The position numbers and the translations under genes were made by a program. A DNA stretch of 64,000 bases from Symbiotaphrina buchneri (lineage: Eukaryota; Ascomycota; Symbiotaphrinales; Symbiotaphrinaceae). The stretch covers positions 62,001-126,000 of the forward strand of contig BCIG01000007.1 of assembly GCA_001599915.1 (NCBI GenBank), written 5' to 3'. The notes below the pieces were generated by a model, which saw nothing but the letters and a program-made list of their open reading frames with translations, made no database searches and was not told the DNA's origin. Positions 13,536 to 23,337 of this stretch are shown piece by piece; positions within the stretch are counted from its first letter, which is position 1; each line of letters starts with the position of its first letter.

Positions 13536-14561
13536 ATGCCGCGGCAACTGAGGAGAGATCTCTTAAACAACCTGCCTAGGATGGACACGGATCTGGACGG
13601 GTTTCAATACGATGCCGAGAATCCAGATACATACTTCATCTTCATTGATGGAGCCTGCAGCAACGCACGAGCCGCAGTTGGCGTCTACTTCAGCTGTCAA
13701 TCACAGTATAATCTCTACAAGGCTCTCCCGGCACCTGAAACCGCAGCACCACTTACATACAACTATGCTGAACTTATGGCTGCCACTGAAGCAGTGCACC
13801 ACGTCATGGGGCTGATCACCTTTGATAAGGTCATGGAGGGAGCACAGCGTGTCGTGCTGGTGTCTGATTCCTCCTTTCTCGTCAGCTGTATGACTGAGTG
13901 GATTCACGAGTGGAAAGCGAACAACTGGACGACAGCCTCCGGACTTCCACTCGCTAATCGATATCGGTATGAGATTGAAGAGCTGGACTTGCTGCTACTG
14001 GATGCTTCTAGGCAAGCCGCAATCGAGTTCCACTTCAGGTTGAGGCCCTGTGAAGACGTGGCGGAAGCTAATGAGCTTGCCAATGACGCGCTCAACAGGC
14101 GAGTCAGGCCGTGGGTAGGCGAGTGGATAATTGGTGCAAACTATGATGAGCACGGGAATATACGCAACCTACCAGAAGACAAGTTCAAGCTGCAAATTGG
14201 AAATCTTGTTGGAACTGCTTGCTACGAATCGAGAGCACGTACTTCGGTTGTGTCCGCACGTTTCGTCCGGTTGGCTGGTTACAAGAGGAGGATTCGATGG
14301 TTTAAGGAAGGCTTTGACAGCATTGCATTATCTCCGCTACCTGGTTATCATGGAGCGATCCACCCGGATGGCGGAGTGGAAATGCCAATCATGGTAAATG
14401 GAAGGCCCTTCATGCACTTCATGTGGGTCGTCTCGACGCTGCCGGAGGATGTGGACTGTATAATTGGCATCGACCTTATCAAAAACCGAGATATCTTCTG
14501 GGATGGCAATGCTGGTCCGGGAAAGGCGCCATTCAAAACATTGAGCAGACTGTTTCGGTAG
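13536..14561 (+). CDS. RNase H-domain protein, tandem copy 1
   Basis: Single-exon, 341 aa, from ATG 13536 (a second Met at residue 16 is possible). The N-terminal half is an RNase HI-like fold: FIFIDGACSN (first acidic residue), YNYAELMAATEAV (second), VLVSDSSFLVS (third), then the WKANNW basic patch. The fourth acidic position, clear as ADRLAN in copies 2 and 3, reads ANELAN here, so activity is doubtful. The C-terminal ~150 residues form a second conserved domain with TSVVSARFVRLAGY and VDCIIGIDLI, also present in both neighbours. RNase HI degrades RNA in RNA:DNA hybrids; whether this one does is unknown. No reverse transcriptase, integrase or terminal repeats surround it. It is followed by two paralogues in the same orientation. 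Confidence 0.75.
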   Translation: MPRQLRRDLLNNLPRMDTDLDGFQYDAENPDTYFIFIDGACSNARAAVGVYFSCQSQYNLYKALPAPETAAPLTYNYAELMAATEAVHHVMGLITFDKVMEGAQRVVLVSDSSFLVSCMTEWIHEWKANNWTTASGLPLANRYRYEIEELDLLLLDASRQAAIEFHFRLRPCEDVAEANELANDALNRRVRPWVGEWIIGANYDEHGNIRNLPEDKFKLQIGNLVGTACYESRARTSVVSARFVRLAGYKRRIRWFKEGFDSIALSPLPGYHGAIHPDGGVEMPIMVNGRPFMHFMWVVSTLPEDVDCIIGIDLIKNRDIFWDGNAGPGKAPFKTLSRLFR

Positions 14562-14950
14562 CCGGACGACAGCAGTCAAAGTCTGGGAGAGAGAGAGCTC
14601 AATCAAAGCACAAACACCCTATTTTGACGTGAGATTTGCGAGATGATGGAATAATTATATCATCTCAGCTCAAGTTAAAGCTAGTGAGGCAGGGTTGGCA
14701 AAATGATTGTACAGCGTGGACATGCGTTCGAGCGAGCACGCTAAAGAAGGCTAAGATTGTAGGATGGTTCAATGCCGAGAATTACGCGTAAGAGGTGACG
14801 GTTCCAGACCTTCGCCAAGCGCGTCTCGCCAATGCCCCTTTCCTCTTCCTCCACTTCCATCCAGTCCACTCCCATCATCCATGGCCGGAACAGAGCCCCA
14901 ATTCTGCTTCCTCGGATTATCTCGTGCGATCCATCGTTGATCTCGTCAAT

Positions 14951-16078
14951 ATGCAACGTAACGGATACAGCAAAAGACTATACGATGCAGCGGTCAGAGA
15001 GCAGAGGACCGCAGAGTATGCGGCATCTCCGATGATTGCCGATTTGATCACGGAGTTATACCCGGATGGATTCACATGCGATTACTTTGACCCCAGAACC
15101 TATTATGTCTTCGTCGACGGCGCCTGTCGCAACAATGGACATCCTGACGCTCGAGCGGCCGTGGGTATCTACTTCAGCGAGAATTCGAAGCACAACCACA
15201 AGGCGACGGTTTCGCAATCACGGTCTGATACGTCTTTGACCAATAATATCGCAGAGATCGAAGCGGCATATATTGCACTTGGGCATATTCGAGACCTTTT
15301 CCTTTCCAAGGGTGGAATGCAAGATATGCAACGCCTGGTCCTAGTCACTGACTCCTCGTACCTGGTCAATTCCATCACGAAGTGGATTTACAAGTGGAAG
15401 GCCAACGGATGGCAATCCAACTCCGGCCTTCGTGTGGCTAATCAGACTCTGCTTAAAGAGCTTGAGATCAGAGTTGCGGCTGTTGAGAATCAGCTTGGAA
15501 TTGAGGTATTCTTCTGGCTGCAACCGCGCAAACAGCTCGCTGGCGCCGACCGTTTAGCCAACCAGGCGCTCGACGCGCCCGAAGCACCTAGGATCACGCC
15601 GATGACTGGGAATTACAGAGTGAATTCAGCCTTCATAGTTTCCAAAGACGTTCGAGAATTGCCCAGTACCACGTTCCCGCTCCGAATAGGACCGCTCGTT
15701 ACGAGTACCTGCTTCTCCACCGCGTCAAATACCTCTGTTGTCTCTACACGCTTCGTTCGGCTTGCGGGCTACTTGGAAAAGGTCCGTCCCTTCAAGGAAG
15801 GCTTTGACACGGTGACTTTGAATCCAGGTTATGGCGGACACACAAGTGGAAGCCACCCGGATGGCAAGGTCGTCATGCCCATCGTGATAGATGGTAAGGA
15901 GTGCAACCATTCCCTGTGGGCAGTTTCCACCTTGCCTGAGAACGTGGACTGTATGCTAGGGACCGACTTCATATGCGTCCATAACATGAACGTTGACTTA
16001 GGGCGCGGAGATGGGGAGCATCCATTTTCTCCTCCGATGATTGCATACGTGGGCTATTGTGAAGTAGTTCGTGCCTGA
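14951..16078 (+). CDS. RNase H-domain protein, tandem copy 2
   Basis: Single-exon, 375 aa, from ATG 14951, the first ATG in the frame; the frame is open upstream without one. All four RNase H acidic positions can be placed: VFVDGACRNNG (Asp56), NNIAEIEAAY, LVTDSSYLV and GADRLANQAL. The WKANGW segment and the Ala/Asn-rich end of the domain also fit. The C-terminal domain has TSVVSTRFVRLAGY, FKEGFD, HPDGKVVMPIVIDG and VDCMLGTDFI, lining up with copy 1. The arrangement [TS]-S-[VI]-[VI]-S-x-x-F-V-R-x-A-G followed much later by D-C-x-[LI]-G-x-D loosely recalls the retropepsin fold, but this is a weak inference and I make no activity claim. It sits about 390 bp after copy 1. Confidence 0.78.
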   Translation: MQRNGYSKRLYDAAVREQRTAEYAASPMIADLITELYPDGFTCDYFDPRTYYVFVDGACRNNGHPDARAAVGIYFSENSKHNHKATVSQSRSDTSLTNNIAEIEAAYIALGHIRDLFLSKGGMQDMQRLVLVTDSSYLVNSITKWIYKWKANGWQSNSGLRVANQTLLKELEIRVAAVENQLGIEVFFWLQPRKQLAGADRLANQALDAPEAPRITPMTGNYRVNSAFIVSKDVRELPSTTFPLRIGPLVTSTCFSTASNTSVVSTRFVRLAGYLEKVRPFKEGFDTVTLNPGYGGHTSGSHPDGKVVMPIVIDGKECNHSLWAVSTLPENVDCMLGTDFICVHNMNVDLGRGDGEHPFSPPMIAYVGYCEVVRA

Positions 16079-16192
16079 GGCTGCGGACTATGTACATGAG
16101 GGCGACATTCGTTCGTGTCCATAAGATGGACCTTGAATACGGGCGTGGAGATGGGTAGCATTCATTTTCGCTTCGACGACCATCGTCGTATA
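15975..16192 (+). repeat. diverged direct repeat at the 3' end of RNase H copy 2
   Basis: About 75 bp at 15975-16051, coding for the last part of copy 2, recurs at 16116-16192 just past the stop (shared pieces TGTCCATAA, GGGCG.GGAGATGGG and CATTTTC). The offset is about 141 bp. It looks like an old partial duplication of the gene's 3' end. Confidence 0.6.
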
Positions 16193-16597
16193 AGTAAAGG
16201 TCGTCAATCACGGGAGCACGGCGCTCTTTGCTGTTCAGGGCATCATCACATAGCAGCGGGACTTGTGTTTAGGTGCAGCTGCTTGTACCGTTTGAAGGTT
16301 TCTCGGCGTGTCAGATTCGGAGCAGTAAATACCCATGCGGAGCTATATATTATCAGCAGCTCCATGAACTACGCTACTTCTAGTTATATGAATTCTCCAT
16401 CCATTTGCGGAAATAGACTGGCAATGCTGCTGATAGACGGAGAACTGATAACTGTTGGAGTTTGTGCTGGGAGCTATGCGTAGGCAGGGGGCTATCTCGG
16501 ACCGGTCTATATCTCGCTTAAGCCCAACCTCCCTCACCCGCCCTCTGTATTTGACCCGCCTCTTGGAATCTCTGACAGATAACACAACGAGAGGCGC

Positions 16598-17818
16598 ATG
16601 CTGGTCAGGACTCCCTTCCATCCACAAGATGCCTTGGAGAAGGGTAGCGACCGATACTATCTGTGTGATGATGCACCCAATCCATGGTCCATCACTCTCG
16701 GCAGAGATGGCTTTCAACACTCCGCTTATGGCGGGGAGCTGGCCACTGAGACAACGTATGTGCACATCGACGGCGCATGTCGAAACAATGGCCGCGACCA
16801 TGCCGAAGCAGCACTTGGCGTCTTCTTTGGAGACGGTTCTTGCTACAATATGAGCCGGAAACTGGACGGCCTGGGGACTCGAGCCGTGACCAACAATTAC
16901 GCTGAGATTAGTGCATGTCTCTATGCTATGGCCATGATCCGGCATCTCACGCGCATCAAAAGCCCTCTTGCACAGAGTCGCCGTATTGTCATCGTGACAG
17001 ACTCGGAATATGTCGCCCGCTCGATGGCCGAGTATGTTCTCAAATGGAAAAAGAACGGGTGGCGGACGGTGGCTGGCAAAGAGGTTGCCAACCGGTCCAT
17101 CTTGGAACAAATAGATAAAATGATCATCCAGTACGAAGGGTTATATGGCCCTGAGGTTCTCTTTTGGAGGGTTGACCGGGACGACAATGATCAAGCCGAT
17201 CGGCTGGCGAATGCAGCTCTGGATGCTGCCAGAAGACGTCAACATGAGACGGACGACGTAACAGGCCCATCGGGCAAACGTGCTAGGCCATCTTCCCCTT
17301 CGGCGGACATTCCTGCAGCCAAGAAACGACGGGAGACGCCTTGGAAAGGCGAGTATCAGATCGGCGGTCTCCTCGTCGAGTCAGAAGATGGACGGCCCAA
17401 GGGGAGTTTCCGGCTTACCATCAACGGCCTTGACAGCATCGCCATGTTCAGCAGCAGCTCCAGCATATCTATCATATCAGAGAATTTTGTTCGCAAAGCG
17501 GGTCTATTCCATAACGTAAGGTGGTATCGGGAGGGTTTCGACGATGTCAAGGCTGGGCATTCATACTTGGACTTGAGCTTTCAGCCGCGGGGTATGGTGC
17601 ATGGGCTATCAGTGGAGATACAGGGTCGGGAGTTACCTGTCGATATGTTGATCCTCAAGGATGCACCCGCGGCTGACCTTGACTGTGTCCTGGGGAGGGA
17701 CATCGCTCGTGAGCATGACCTCTTGTACATGCCGAGGGCAGAGGATGAGCACAAGTGTCCGCTGTGTTTCGTGCCCGAGTTAATGCGATCCATGTTGTCG
17801 CGACGTACTGGCGGTTGA
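16598..17818 (+). CDS. RNase H-domain protein with NLS-like linker, tandem copy 3
   Basis: Single-exon, 406 aa, from ATG 16598. RNase H motifs are complete: YVHIDGACRNNG (Asp58), NNYAEISACLYAM, VIVTDSEYVAR and NDQADRLANAAL, with WKKNGW between. A linker absent from copies 1 and 2 contains GKRARPSSPS..AAKKRRE, a bipartite nuclear-localisation-like pattern. The C-terminal domain follows: FRLTINGLDS, SSSISIISENFVRKAGL, YREGFDD and DCVLGRDI. This is the most complete of the three copies and the most diverged from the other two. The role of the C-terminal domain is unknown. Nuclear action on RNA:DNA hybrids is one inference. Confidence 0.78.
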   Translation: MLVRTPFHPQDALEKGSDRYYLCDDAPNPWSITLGRDGFQHSAYGGELATETTYVHIDGACRNNGRDHAEAALGVFFGDGSCYNMSRKLDGLGTRAVTNNYAEISACLYAMAMIRHLTRIKSPLAQSRRIVIVTDSEYVARSMAEYVLKWKKNGWRTVAGKEVANRSILEQIDKMIIQYEGLYGPEVLFWRVDRDDNDQADRLANAALDAARRRQHETDDVTGPSGKRARPSSPSADIPAAKKRRETPWKGEYQIGGLLVESEDGRPKGSFRLTINGLDSIAMFSSSSSISIISENFVRKAGLFHNVRWYREGFDDVKAGHSYLDLSFQPRGMVHGLSVEIQGRELPVDMLILKDAPAADLDCVLGRDIAREHDLLYMPRAEDEHKCPLCFVPELMRSMLSRRTGG

Positions 17819-18106
17819 GCTATGTAAATCGATTTATACAAAGAATTACAGCTGGCTTGCCAGGCGATGGAAGGTCAAGGTGTACTGTTTTGGATGGCCC
17901 AGTCTGGATATTCCATACGATATTTTCAAAAGACTCCGGATTTCACATACCACCCGGCTCCCACGGCGTTCAACGACCTTGAAGACAGAATGATACATTG
18001 GCCAGAGCAGGAAATTCCTAGAGCAACGAAACGGTATACCTCGGTTGCAGACCCTCTACAACGAAAATATATACTTCCTTGAGCATGCCACTGGCATTCG
18101 TACGGC

Positions 18107-19479
18107 TTAGCTCACCTCCTCCGTCAGTTTCTCATCAAACATCTTCCAAAAGCGCGCGGCATTCATATCTTCCGACCCGCCCGACCATGGTATCAAGAAT
18201 TCTTCACCCCAAAACTCCGAGTAAAAAACTAGCTTCTCCTAGAATTACTCTCCGTCAGCAATCATCATCTCCTCAAACCAGGACATGCACTACAACAACA
18301 TACTTTTCCCAAGGTCAACGTCAAGGCGCCCTCAAAGTCATTCGGCACGTATTTCTTCAGGTCTTTTCTCCCCTTGATGAGCCGCAATATGTTGTCCGTA
18401 ACGACCTCGGCCTGTATCGCGCCGGCTCTGCCCATTTTCGGCCCAGTTGTATGTGCTACATCCCCCAAGGCGAAGATATTGCGGTTTGGAGCCCCGTTTA
18501 CCAGGAGAGTTGGCTCGACCAGGATCTCGCCACTTGCCGAGACGCATTGCGGTAGTGAAGCGGCGAGAATCTCGGAATTGGGATGTAAGCCGGTGCAAGG
18601 AATCTACACCAGGAGAAATTAGCAGGATGTCCCTAGCAGACTACGCGGTGTACATACGACGAGATCAAATTCTCTAACTTGTCCGTTTATGAAATGCAGC
18701 TTGGTGTCCCTGATAGCCAGGTCATCCACAGCAGGCAGCTGTGGCCTCTCACCCAGCATGACATCCACACCCAGATCCCTCAGGACCTTTACGACATGCT
18801 CATGCAGCTTCCGTCCGAATCTCGGGAGCAACTGGTCTCTCGAATGGATCAGCGTCACGCTCTTGTCCGGATACACATTCTTAATATCCGCCGCGAGCTC
18901 CACGCCCACCGCGCCACCCCCAACAACCGCTATCTTCTTCGCCTCCCTGATCAGGCCCTGGAACTTCTGCAACTCCCGTACTCCCTCGCTCTTGCTCATC
19001 GCCGCCAATCTCGCCGGTGGAGGCTGCGCCGCGCCCGTCGCTATAGCCAGATACTCGAACGGCACCTCTCTCCCATCCACCAACCGCACTGTCCCCTCGC
19101 CAATACCTTCCACCTCGCCTTGCAGCACCTCCAGCGCGCCTTGCGGGGCAGCCTTCACGGTGCCATCATATGGGATAAACGCCCTGGTCTCAAACCCCTG
19201 GACGACGCTGTACCGTGGAAACGCAAAGCTGTAGTGCAGATGCGAGTGGCGCTCCACCAGCACGACCCTGTAGCCGGAAGGAATGGAGTTTGCGAGGCGG
19301 CGCGCGAGGTGCAGGCCTGCGAAGGAGCCGCCGATGATGACGATGGCTTTGGGGTCGGATACGGCGCGGTAGGTGCGCTTGTGGATCAGCGAGGAGACCG
19401 AAACGGAGAGCTGGTGTAGAGCGAAGGGGACGAGGGTGCTGATCAGTTTGAGGATGAATTTTAGGGTTGTGAACCCCAT
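18107..19479 (-). CDS. AIF/AMID-like FAD-dependent NAD(P)H oxidoreductase
   Basis: Three exons (19479-18658, 18603-18304, 18238-18107) give 1254 nt, 417 aa. The N-terminus has a hydrophobic segment (residues ~5-30), suggesting a membrane anchor or targeting. The FAD-binding GGSFAG is at 50-55, the NAD(P)-binding GGGAVG at 187-192, the ATG-type motif AIATGAA near 146, and the second FAD contact NIFALGDVA in exon 2. This is the two-dinucleotide-binding layout of pyridine nucleotide-disulphide oxidoreductases, in the apoptosis-inducing factor-like / AMID branch (ferroptosis suppressor relatives). Such proteins reduce quinones or similar acceptors with NAD(P)H. The last exon (EKLVFYSEFWGEEF, ending in EEVS) was chosen because it restores a natural C-terminus through a GTATGT..CTAG intron of 65 bp. 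Confidence 0.85.
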
Positions 19480-19780
19480 TCTGCTTTAATGGGTATGGCC
19501 TTCGACGAGCAGAGTTGGAGGTGGGAAGAAATTCAGGATGCAGGAGATCGGGCCCGGTCAAGATACTATTATGCCCTGTATTCACTCACTTCCATACTGC
19601 TTGGAATCCTTGTTGCCTAAACCAATATCTATGAGGGCCCTTTCGGTCCTATATCGGAGAATTCGCCCTCAAAATCACCCATGAACTTCCTTATGTGGAG
19701 AGCGCCATGGAGTCTCCGTGGGCCACTTTGAAGGAAAGGGGTTAGCGCTAGTCTGAAAGAAGCGCAGAAACGACCCGATA
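19480..19780. other. promoter side of AIF-like gene
   Basis: A short non-coding stretch between the AIF-like ATG and the MITE insertion. No gene is seen. Confidence 0.4.
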
Positions 19781-19789
19781 ACGGCCGTA
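19781..19789. repeat. left 9-bp direct flank (probable target-site duplication)
   Basis: ACGGCCGTA is repeated at 20341-20349 directly outside the other end of the MITE, with 5 bp on each side between it and the inverted repeat. ACGGCCGT is itself a palindrome, so the match is less decisive than a plain 9-mer. Confidence 0.55.
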
Positions 19790-20340
19790 AGGGGTGCTTC
19801 GGGAGCGTTGATTTCGAAAGTTTTTTAACACAAAAAGTTACCGAGTTTTAACCACGCCGCTTATACAACACCGCGTGAGATTTGTATGGGAATCAACATA
19901 TCGGCAGTGCTACCGTTCAAATTATTGAAGCTTTTTCTGATTTACTTGAATATAACAACTTAGGATAATTGAGATAGGTCATTCTACTATAGCTGATGTA
20001 ATTCAAGGGACGAAAGAGGTGTAAAGACGACTTAGAAATTGATTTATAGTTATGTTTTTACAATAAAGAGAGTTAAATCTTCAGGGACTACAACGTCAAA
20101 TAACATAAAAGAAGAATAAAATAAGAAACGACGACCAAAGTCCCTATAGAGCTGTAAAGCTCCTTATTCAGGTATTTGAAGGTTGAAATAAATAATTTAG
20201 GAATGAGTTTTGAGCTGTCACACTGACTAGGTGTTGACTCCCATATTGATTTTGGTGGGGGCTACATAAGCGGAGTGGTTAAAATTCGGTAACTTTTTCT
20301 GTTAAAAAACTTTCGAAATCAACGCTCCCGAAGCATCGCG
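19790..20340. mobile_element. MITE-like non-autonomous DNA transposon, 551 bp
   Basis: The element has long terminal inverted repeats: 19795-19864 and 20266-20335 match over 70 bp with about 3 differences, starting TGCTTCGGGAGCGTTGATTT. The interior is AT-rich, without a coding frame or transposase. The 9-bp ACGGCCGTA lies just outside both ends. Long TIRs plus a ~9-bp target duplication fit a Mutator-like (MULE) derived MITE; the outermost 5 bp on each side do not pair, so exact ends are uncertain. High similarity of the two arms suggests a fairly recent insertion. It sits in the intergenic space upstream of the AIF-like gene. Confidence 0.75.
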
Positions 20341-20349
20341 ACGGCCGTA
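20341..20349. repeat. right 9-bp direct flank (probable target-site duplication)
   Basis: Second copy of ACGGCCGTA; see the left flank. Confidence 0.55.
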
Positions 20350-21101
20350 GATTGATCTGATAAGCGGTAGCTTCCTACTGGCGGCCAGGAGTGTACTCGT
20401 AGAGGTACGAAGTACGGTGTATTCGCTTAATTGCCTATAGCTATCTTTTCCTTCCAAAATGCTAATAATAATGATATCGATCGACTCGTAGATCATGACC
20501 TACCACAATCTTCCATCAACATCACACTGTCCAATCAACCATAAGAGCTGCATATTCAAGATGTTCACTGACTCTGCAACGTTGACATCCATAATTGGCC
20601 GTCCAGTACCTGCTCTTTATCGTCGGAAAAGCCTCATCTTGCGGTTGTGGAGCTGTGCCACTCACGCAGCATAGCCCACCATCCAATGGGGTTACATGAC
20701 TACCAGCACCGGGCGCGAATCAGTAGCAAGCCAAGCTGAATCCATGCAGTTGCACTCAAAACGGTGTGTAGCGGTGCCTCGCCCGTGGCGGCTTCTCCAA
20801 TGATGTTTGACCCCAGCATCCTAGAGCCTCACTCATGGTGCGCGTTGCAATTGGACGATGTCTGTTTTGACCCCGGAGAGCTTGATCCCTGTCGGAAACC
20901 AACACCGAGGAAGCGCCCGGTGTTGGGAATTGCCCGGAGTCTTGAGGCTGTGAATTCGCGCTTCAATCATTCTCCGCCACCCTACCTACTGAGACTGATG
21001 GTAAGTCACGGCTCATTATTATTGATACAGATTTGGATTCTTTCCACTTTGATCTTTTGTAACTCACTTTGATCTGCCTGCACTTGATATTCCTCTCCGG
21101 A
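20350..21101. other. intergenic, no gene seen
   Basis: The stretch lies between the MITE and the membrane-protein start. Short frames only. The right part is presumably the promoter of the next gene. Confidence 0.35.
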
Positions 21102-23135
21102 ATGTCTCACTCTCAAGTCCGCCCGCCTCGCTTCCACCACGGACTCTACGAGATCAGTCGACCTTATGGAGGTCAGGGTCCACCGTTGCAGGATCCTTTC
21201 GGCTCTCGGCCGGCAAAGATTGAATATACCGCAATCCAAGCAAGCAGCTCTCACTCTAACATCAACCGGCCGGAATCAGAAGGAAATCCCCAAGCTGACC
21301 CACCAGAACCTCTTAACGATAGTCGACGGAGAAAGGTCTTCAGATTCTGTCTCTGTGTTCATGGTGTTGATTCCAGTACCTTTCTTTGCGATTGGTGGAG
21401 TTTCAGCTCACATCAACGGGCGCTTGGTAGACGCTGAAGATTGGCGCATACTCCAGCTCGTCACGAAAGCTGTAAGAAGCCCTCTGTTCTTGGTGGATGT
21501 GGTGCTAGCTGCTAATCATCGGGAAACAAGCTTTCCACGGCATTTCCCATTGTTTTCGCGATTGTCGTAGGTGACGCCACGAGGAAGACTGCAGCGTGGA
21601 AGCTAGAAAGGGGCATAACTCTCGGAACATTGGAAAGAGCAATGGGCAGCTTGAGTTTCGGAGGCACGATGAAGACTCAATTTCAACTTGGAGGGCTAGG
21701 TCTTCTGGGTATACCCCTGGTGGTATTATGGTGCCTTTCCCCTGGCGGTGGTCAGGCCGCGCTTCAGATGTTGACGACTGTTGAGACGAACAAATACACG
21801 AATGTCTCTATGCAATATCTTTCGACGGAACAGATAAGCATGGTTTTTGGGGCGGGCGCAGACATCGCAGGCTTCATTCCTCCTTTGGACGCGCTCTATG
21901 TTTCTTGTCTGTTGACGCCACCAAGCCTCATGCAATCCAGTAATGACCTGTGGGGCAACGTGAAAATACCGGATGTATCGCGTCTGGTCCAGTCTGTGGA
22001 ACCTGACAACACCGGCTGGCTTCAAGTCCCTGGCGATGTCTCGCCGGCGTATTCTTCTTTGCTTGGGGTACCCATTGCAGGGCTACCAAGTCAAGGGAGC
22101 TCCAATTTCACCATGACCACCTCCTATCTCTCACTGTCATGTACCAACGTCACCCGCACACCTGTGGATAACCGGACCTTTACAGGATCGTTTTCCATGA
22201 GTCTGAGCTCCTACGAGTGGATCCCGGGTGAGAACGCCTCGACGGCATCAATCAATGACACGTTGAACGTGTGGAGCACGATGAACCTCTCGACTCCCTG
22301 GTACTTCCCACCCGCGATGTTGCAGTTCCAGTCCGTCGAATACGACTACGGGACCATTCTCACCACAGACTGTGCGCTGACGACAACATATGTTGAGTCC
22401 GCCATCACATGCCAGTCACAGAAGTGCGCCACGACAGCCGTCCGCGCATCGCAGAGGCCGCATCCTAACAGCAATTATACTAATCTCGGGTTCGAGGTGG
22501 TCTTCGAGATCTTCAGCGGGTCGTTGTACCAAGCGACCGGGACAGGACACCCTGCCACGTCCACACTGACCGAGATGTATCTCCAGGACCCGAGCTTTGC
22601 CGTTGACGGCTTGGACTCCGGGAGCACACTGCAAAGTGTCAACTACACGGCCGTCACCACCGACGACCTCACGCTTAGACTGCAACAGGTAATCAACACC
22701 TACTGGCACGGCAGTCTAATCTCCTATGGCTTCATGGGCAACCTCCTCACTACTGGCGGGAAGACATTCACCGCGAATGGGACCAACATCATCCCCGAGA
22801 CGCGTTACTATTCTCGGACTCCATGGTTGGTTCTGTATCTGGTCGCAGTAACAGTTATGTTCCTCGCCGCTATCGCAGGAGTGGTCATGGGCTGGCTGGT
22901 CCAGGGGCCAGATCTACTCGGGTACTGTTCGAGTCTGATCAAGGATTCGAGGTTTGTGGATACGGCAAGGGGAAATAGCACGTGGAACGGGATGAAGCGA
23001 ACGAAGAAGTTCCGGGATCTGCGGATCCAGTTGGCGGATGTCCGGCCGGGGGGTGAGACGGGCTATATTGCAATAGTTGATGCCGGGAATGAGGTGGGAG
23101 CAAAGCCGTTGAGCAAGCGGCGGCAGTATAGGTGA
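21102..23135 (+). CDS. fungal multi-pass membrane protein with large N-glycosylated ectodomain
   Basis: ATG 21102 opens a hydrophilic N-terminus (MSHSQVRPPRF..PLNDSRRRK). A second frame supplies the first membrane helix (VFMVLIPVPFFAIGG) up to 21471; an intron (21472-21530, GTAAGA..CAAG) then joins the main exon 21531-23135. That exon starts STAFPIVFAIVVGD, then WKLERGITLGTLERAMGS and GGLGLLGIPLVVLW, a ~400-residue ectodomain with many N-x-S/T sites, a last helix (LVLYLVAVTVMFLAAIAGVV) and a basic cytosolic tail. The layout matches a fungal family of unknown function that I know only from hypothetical proteins. The change of frame near 21335-21365 is unexplained: it may be a small indel, or an intron 21177-21247 (GTCAGG..GCAG) replacing part of the N-terminus. 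Confidence 0.7.
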
Positions 23136-23337
23136 TGCCGCACAGTTTATCAGCTCTGGTGACACACGAAAGGAAGGAAATGATGAGAACGTAAGATGTC
23201 TTCATTTAAACGATACCTGCAGGATATCCTCATATGCGCCTCTACAGTTGGAATCATATATTGCAATTGCTGTCCGTGGTAGTGTATTTGTTCGCAGTGT
23301 CACCATAATTTGGGTCTCTTGCATATCTTTCAAGCAT

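Noticed and set aside
13536-17818. The RNase H triplet as part of an LTR-type retroelement
   Set aside because: No reverse transcriptase or integrase frame, no long terminal repeats and no target-site duplication were seen around it; three intact single-gene units in tandem fit host paralogues better.
18679-19419. Plus-strand 246-aa frame opposite the AIF-like gene
   Set aside because: Antisense shadow; the minus strand has clear FAD/NAD motifs in phase.
19795-20335. hAT-type element (8-bp target duplication)
   Set aside because: The flank repeat can be read as 8 bp (ACGGCCGT, palindromic), but the 70-bp TIRs are much longer than usual for hAT and the ninth base also matches, which fits Mutator-like better.
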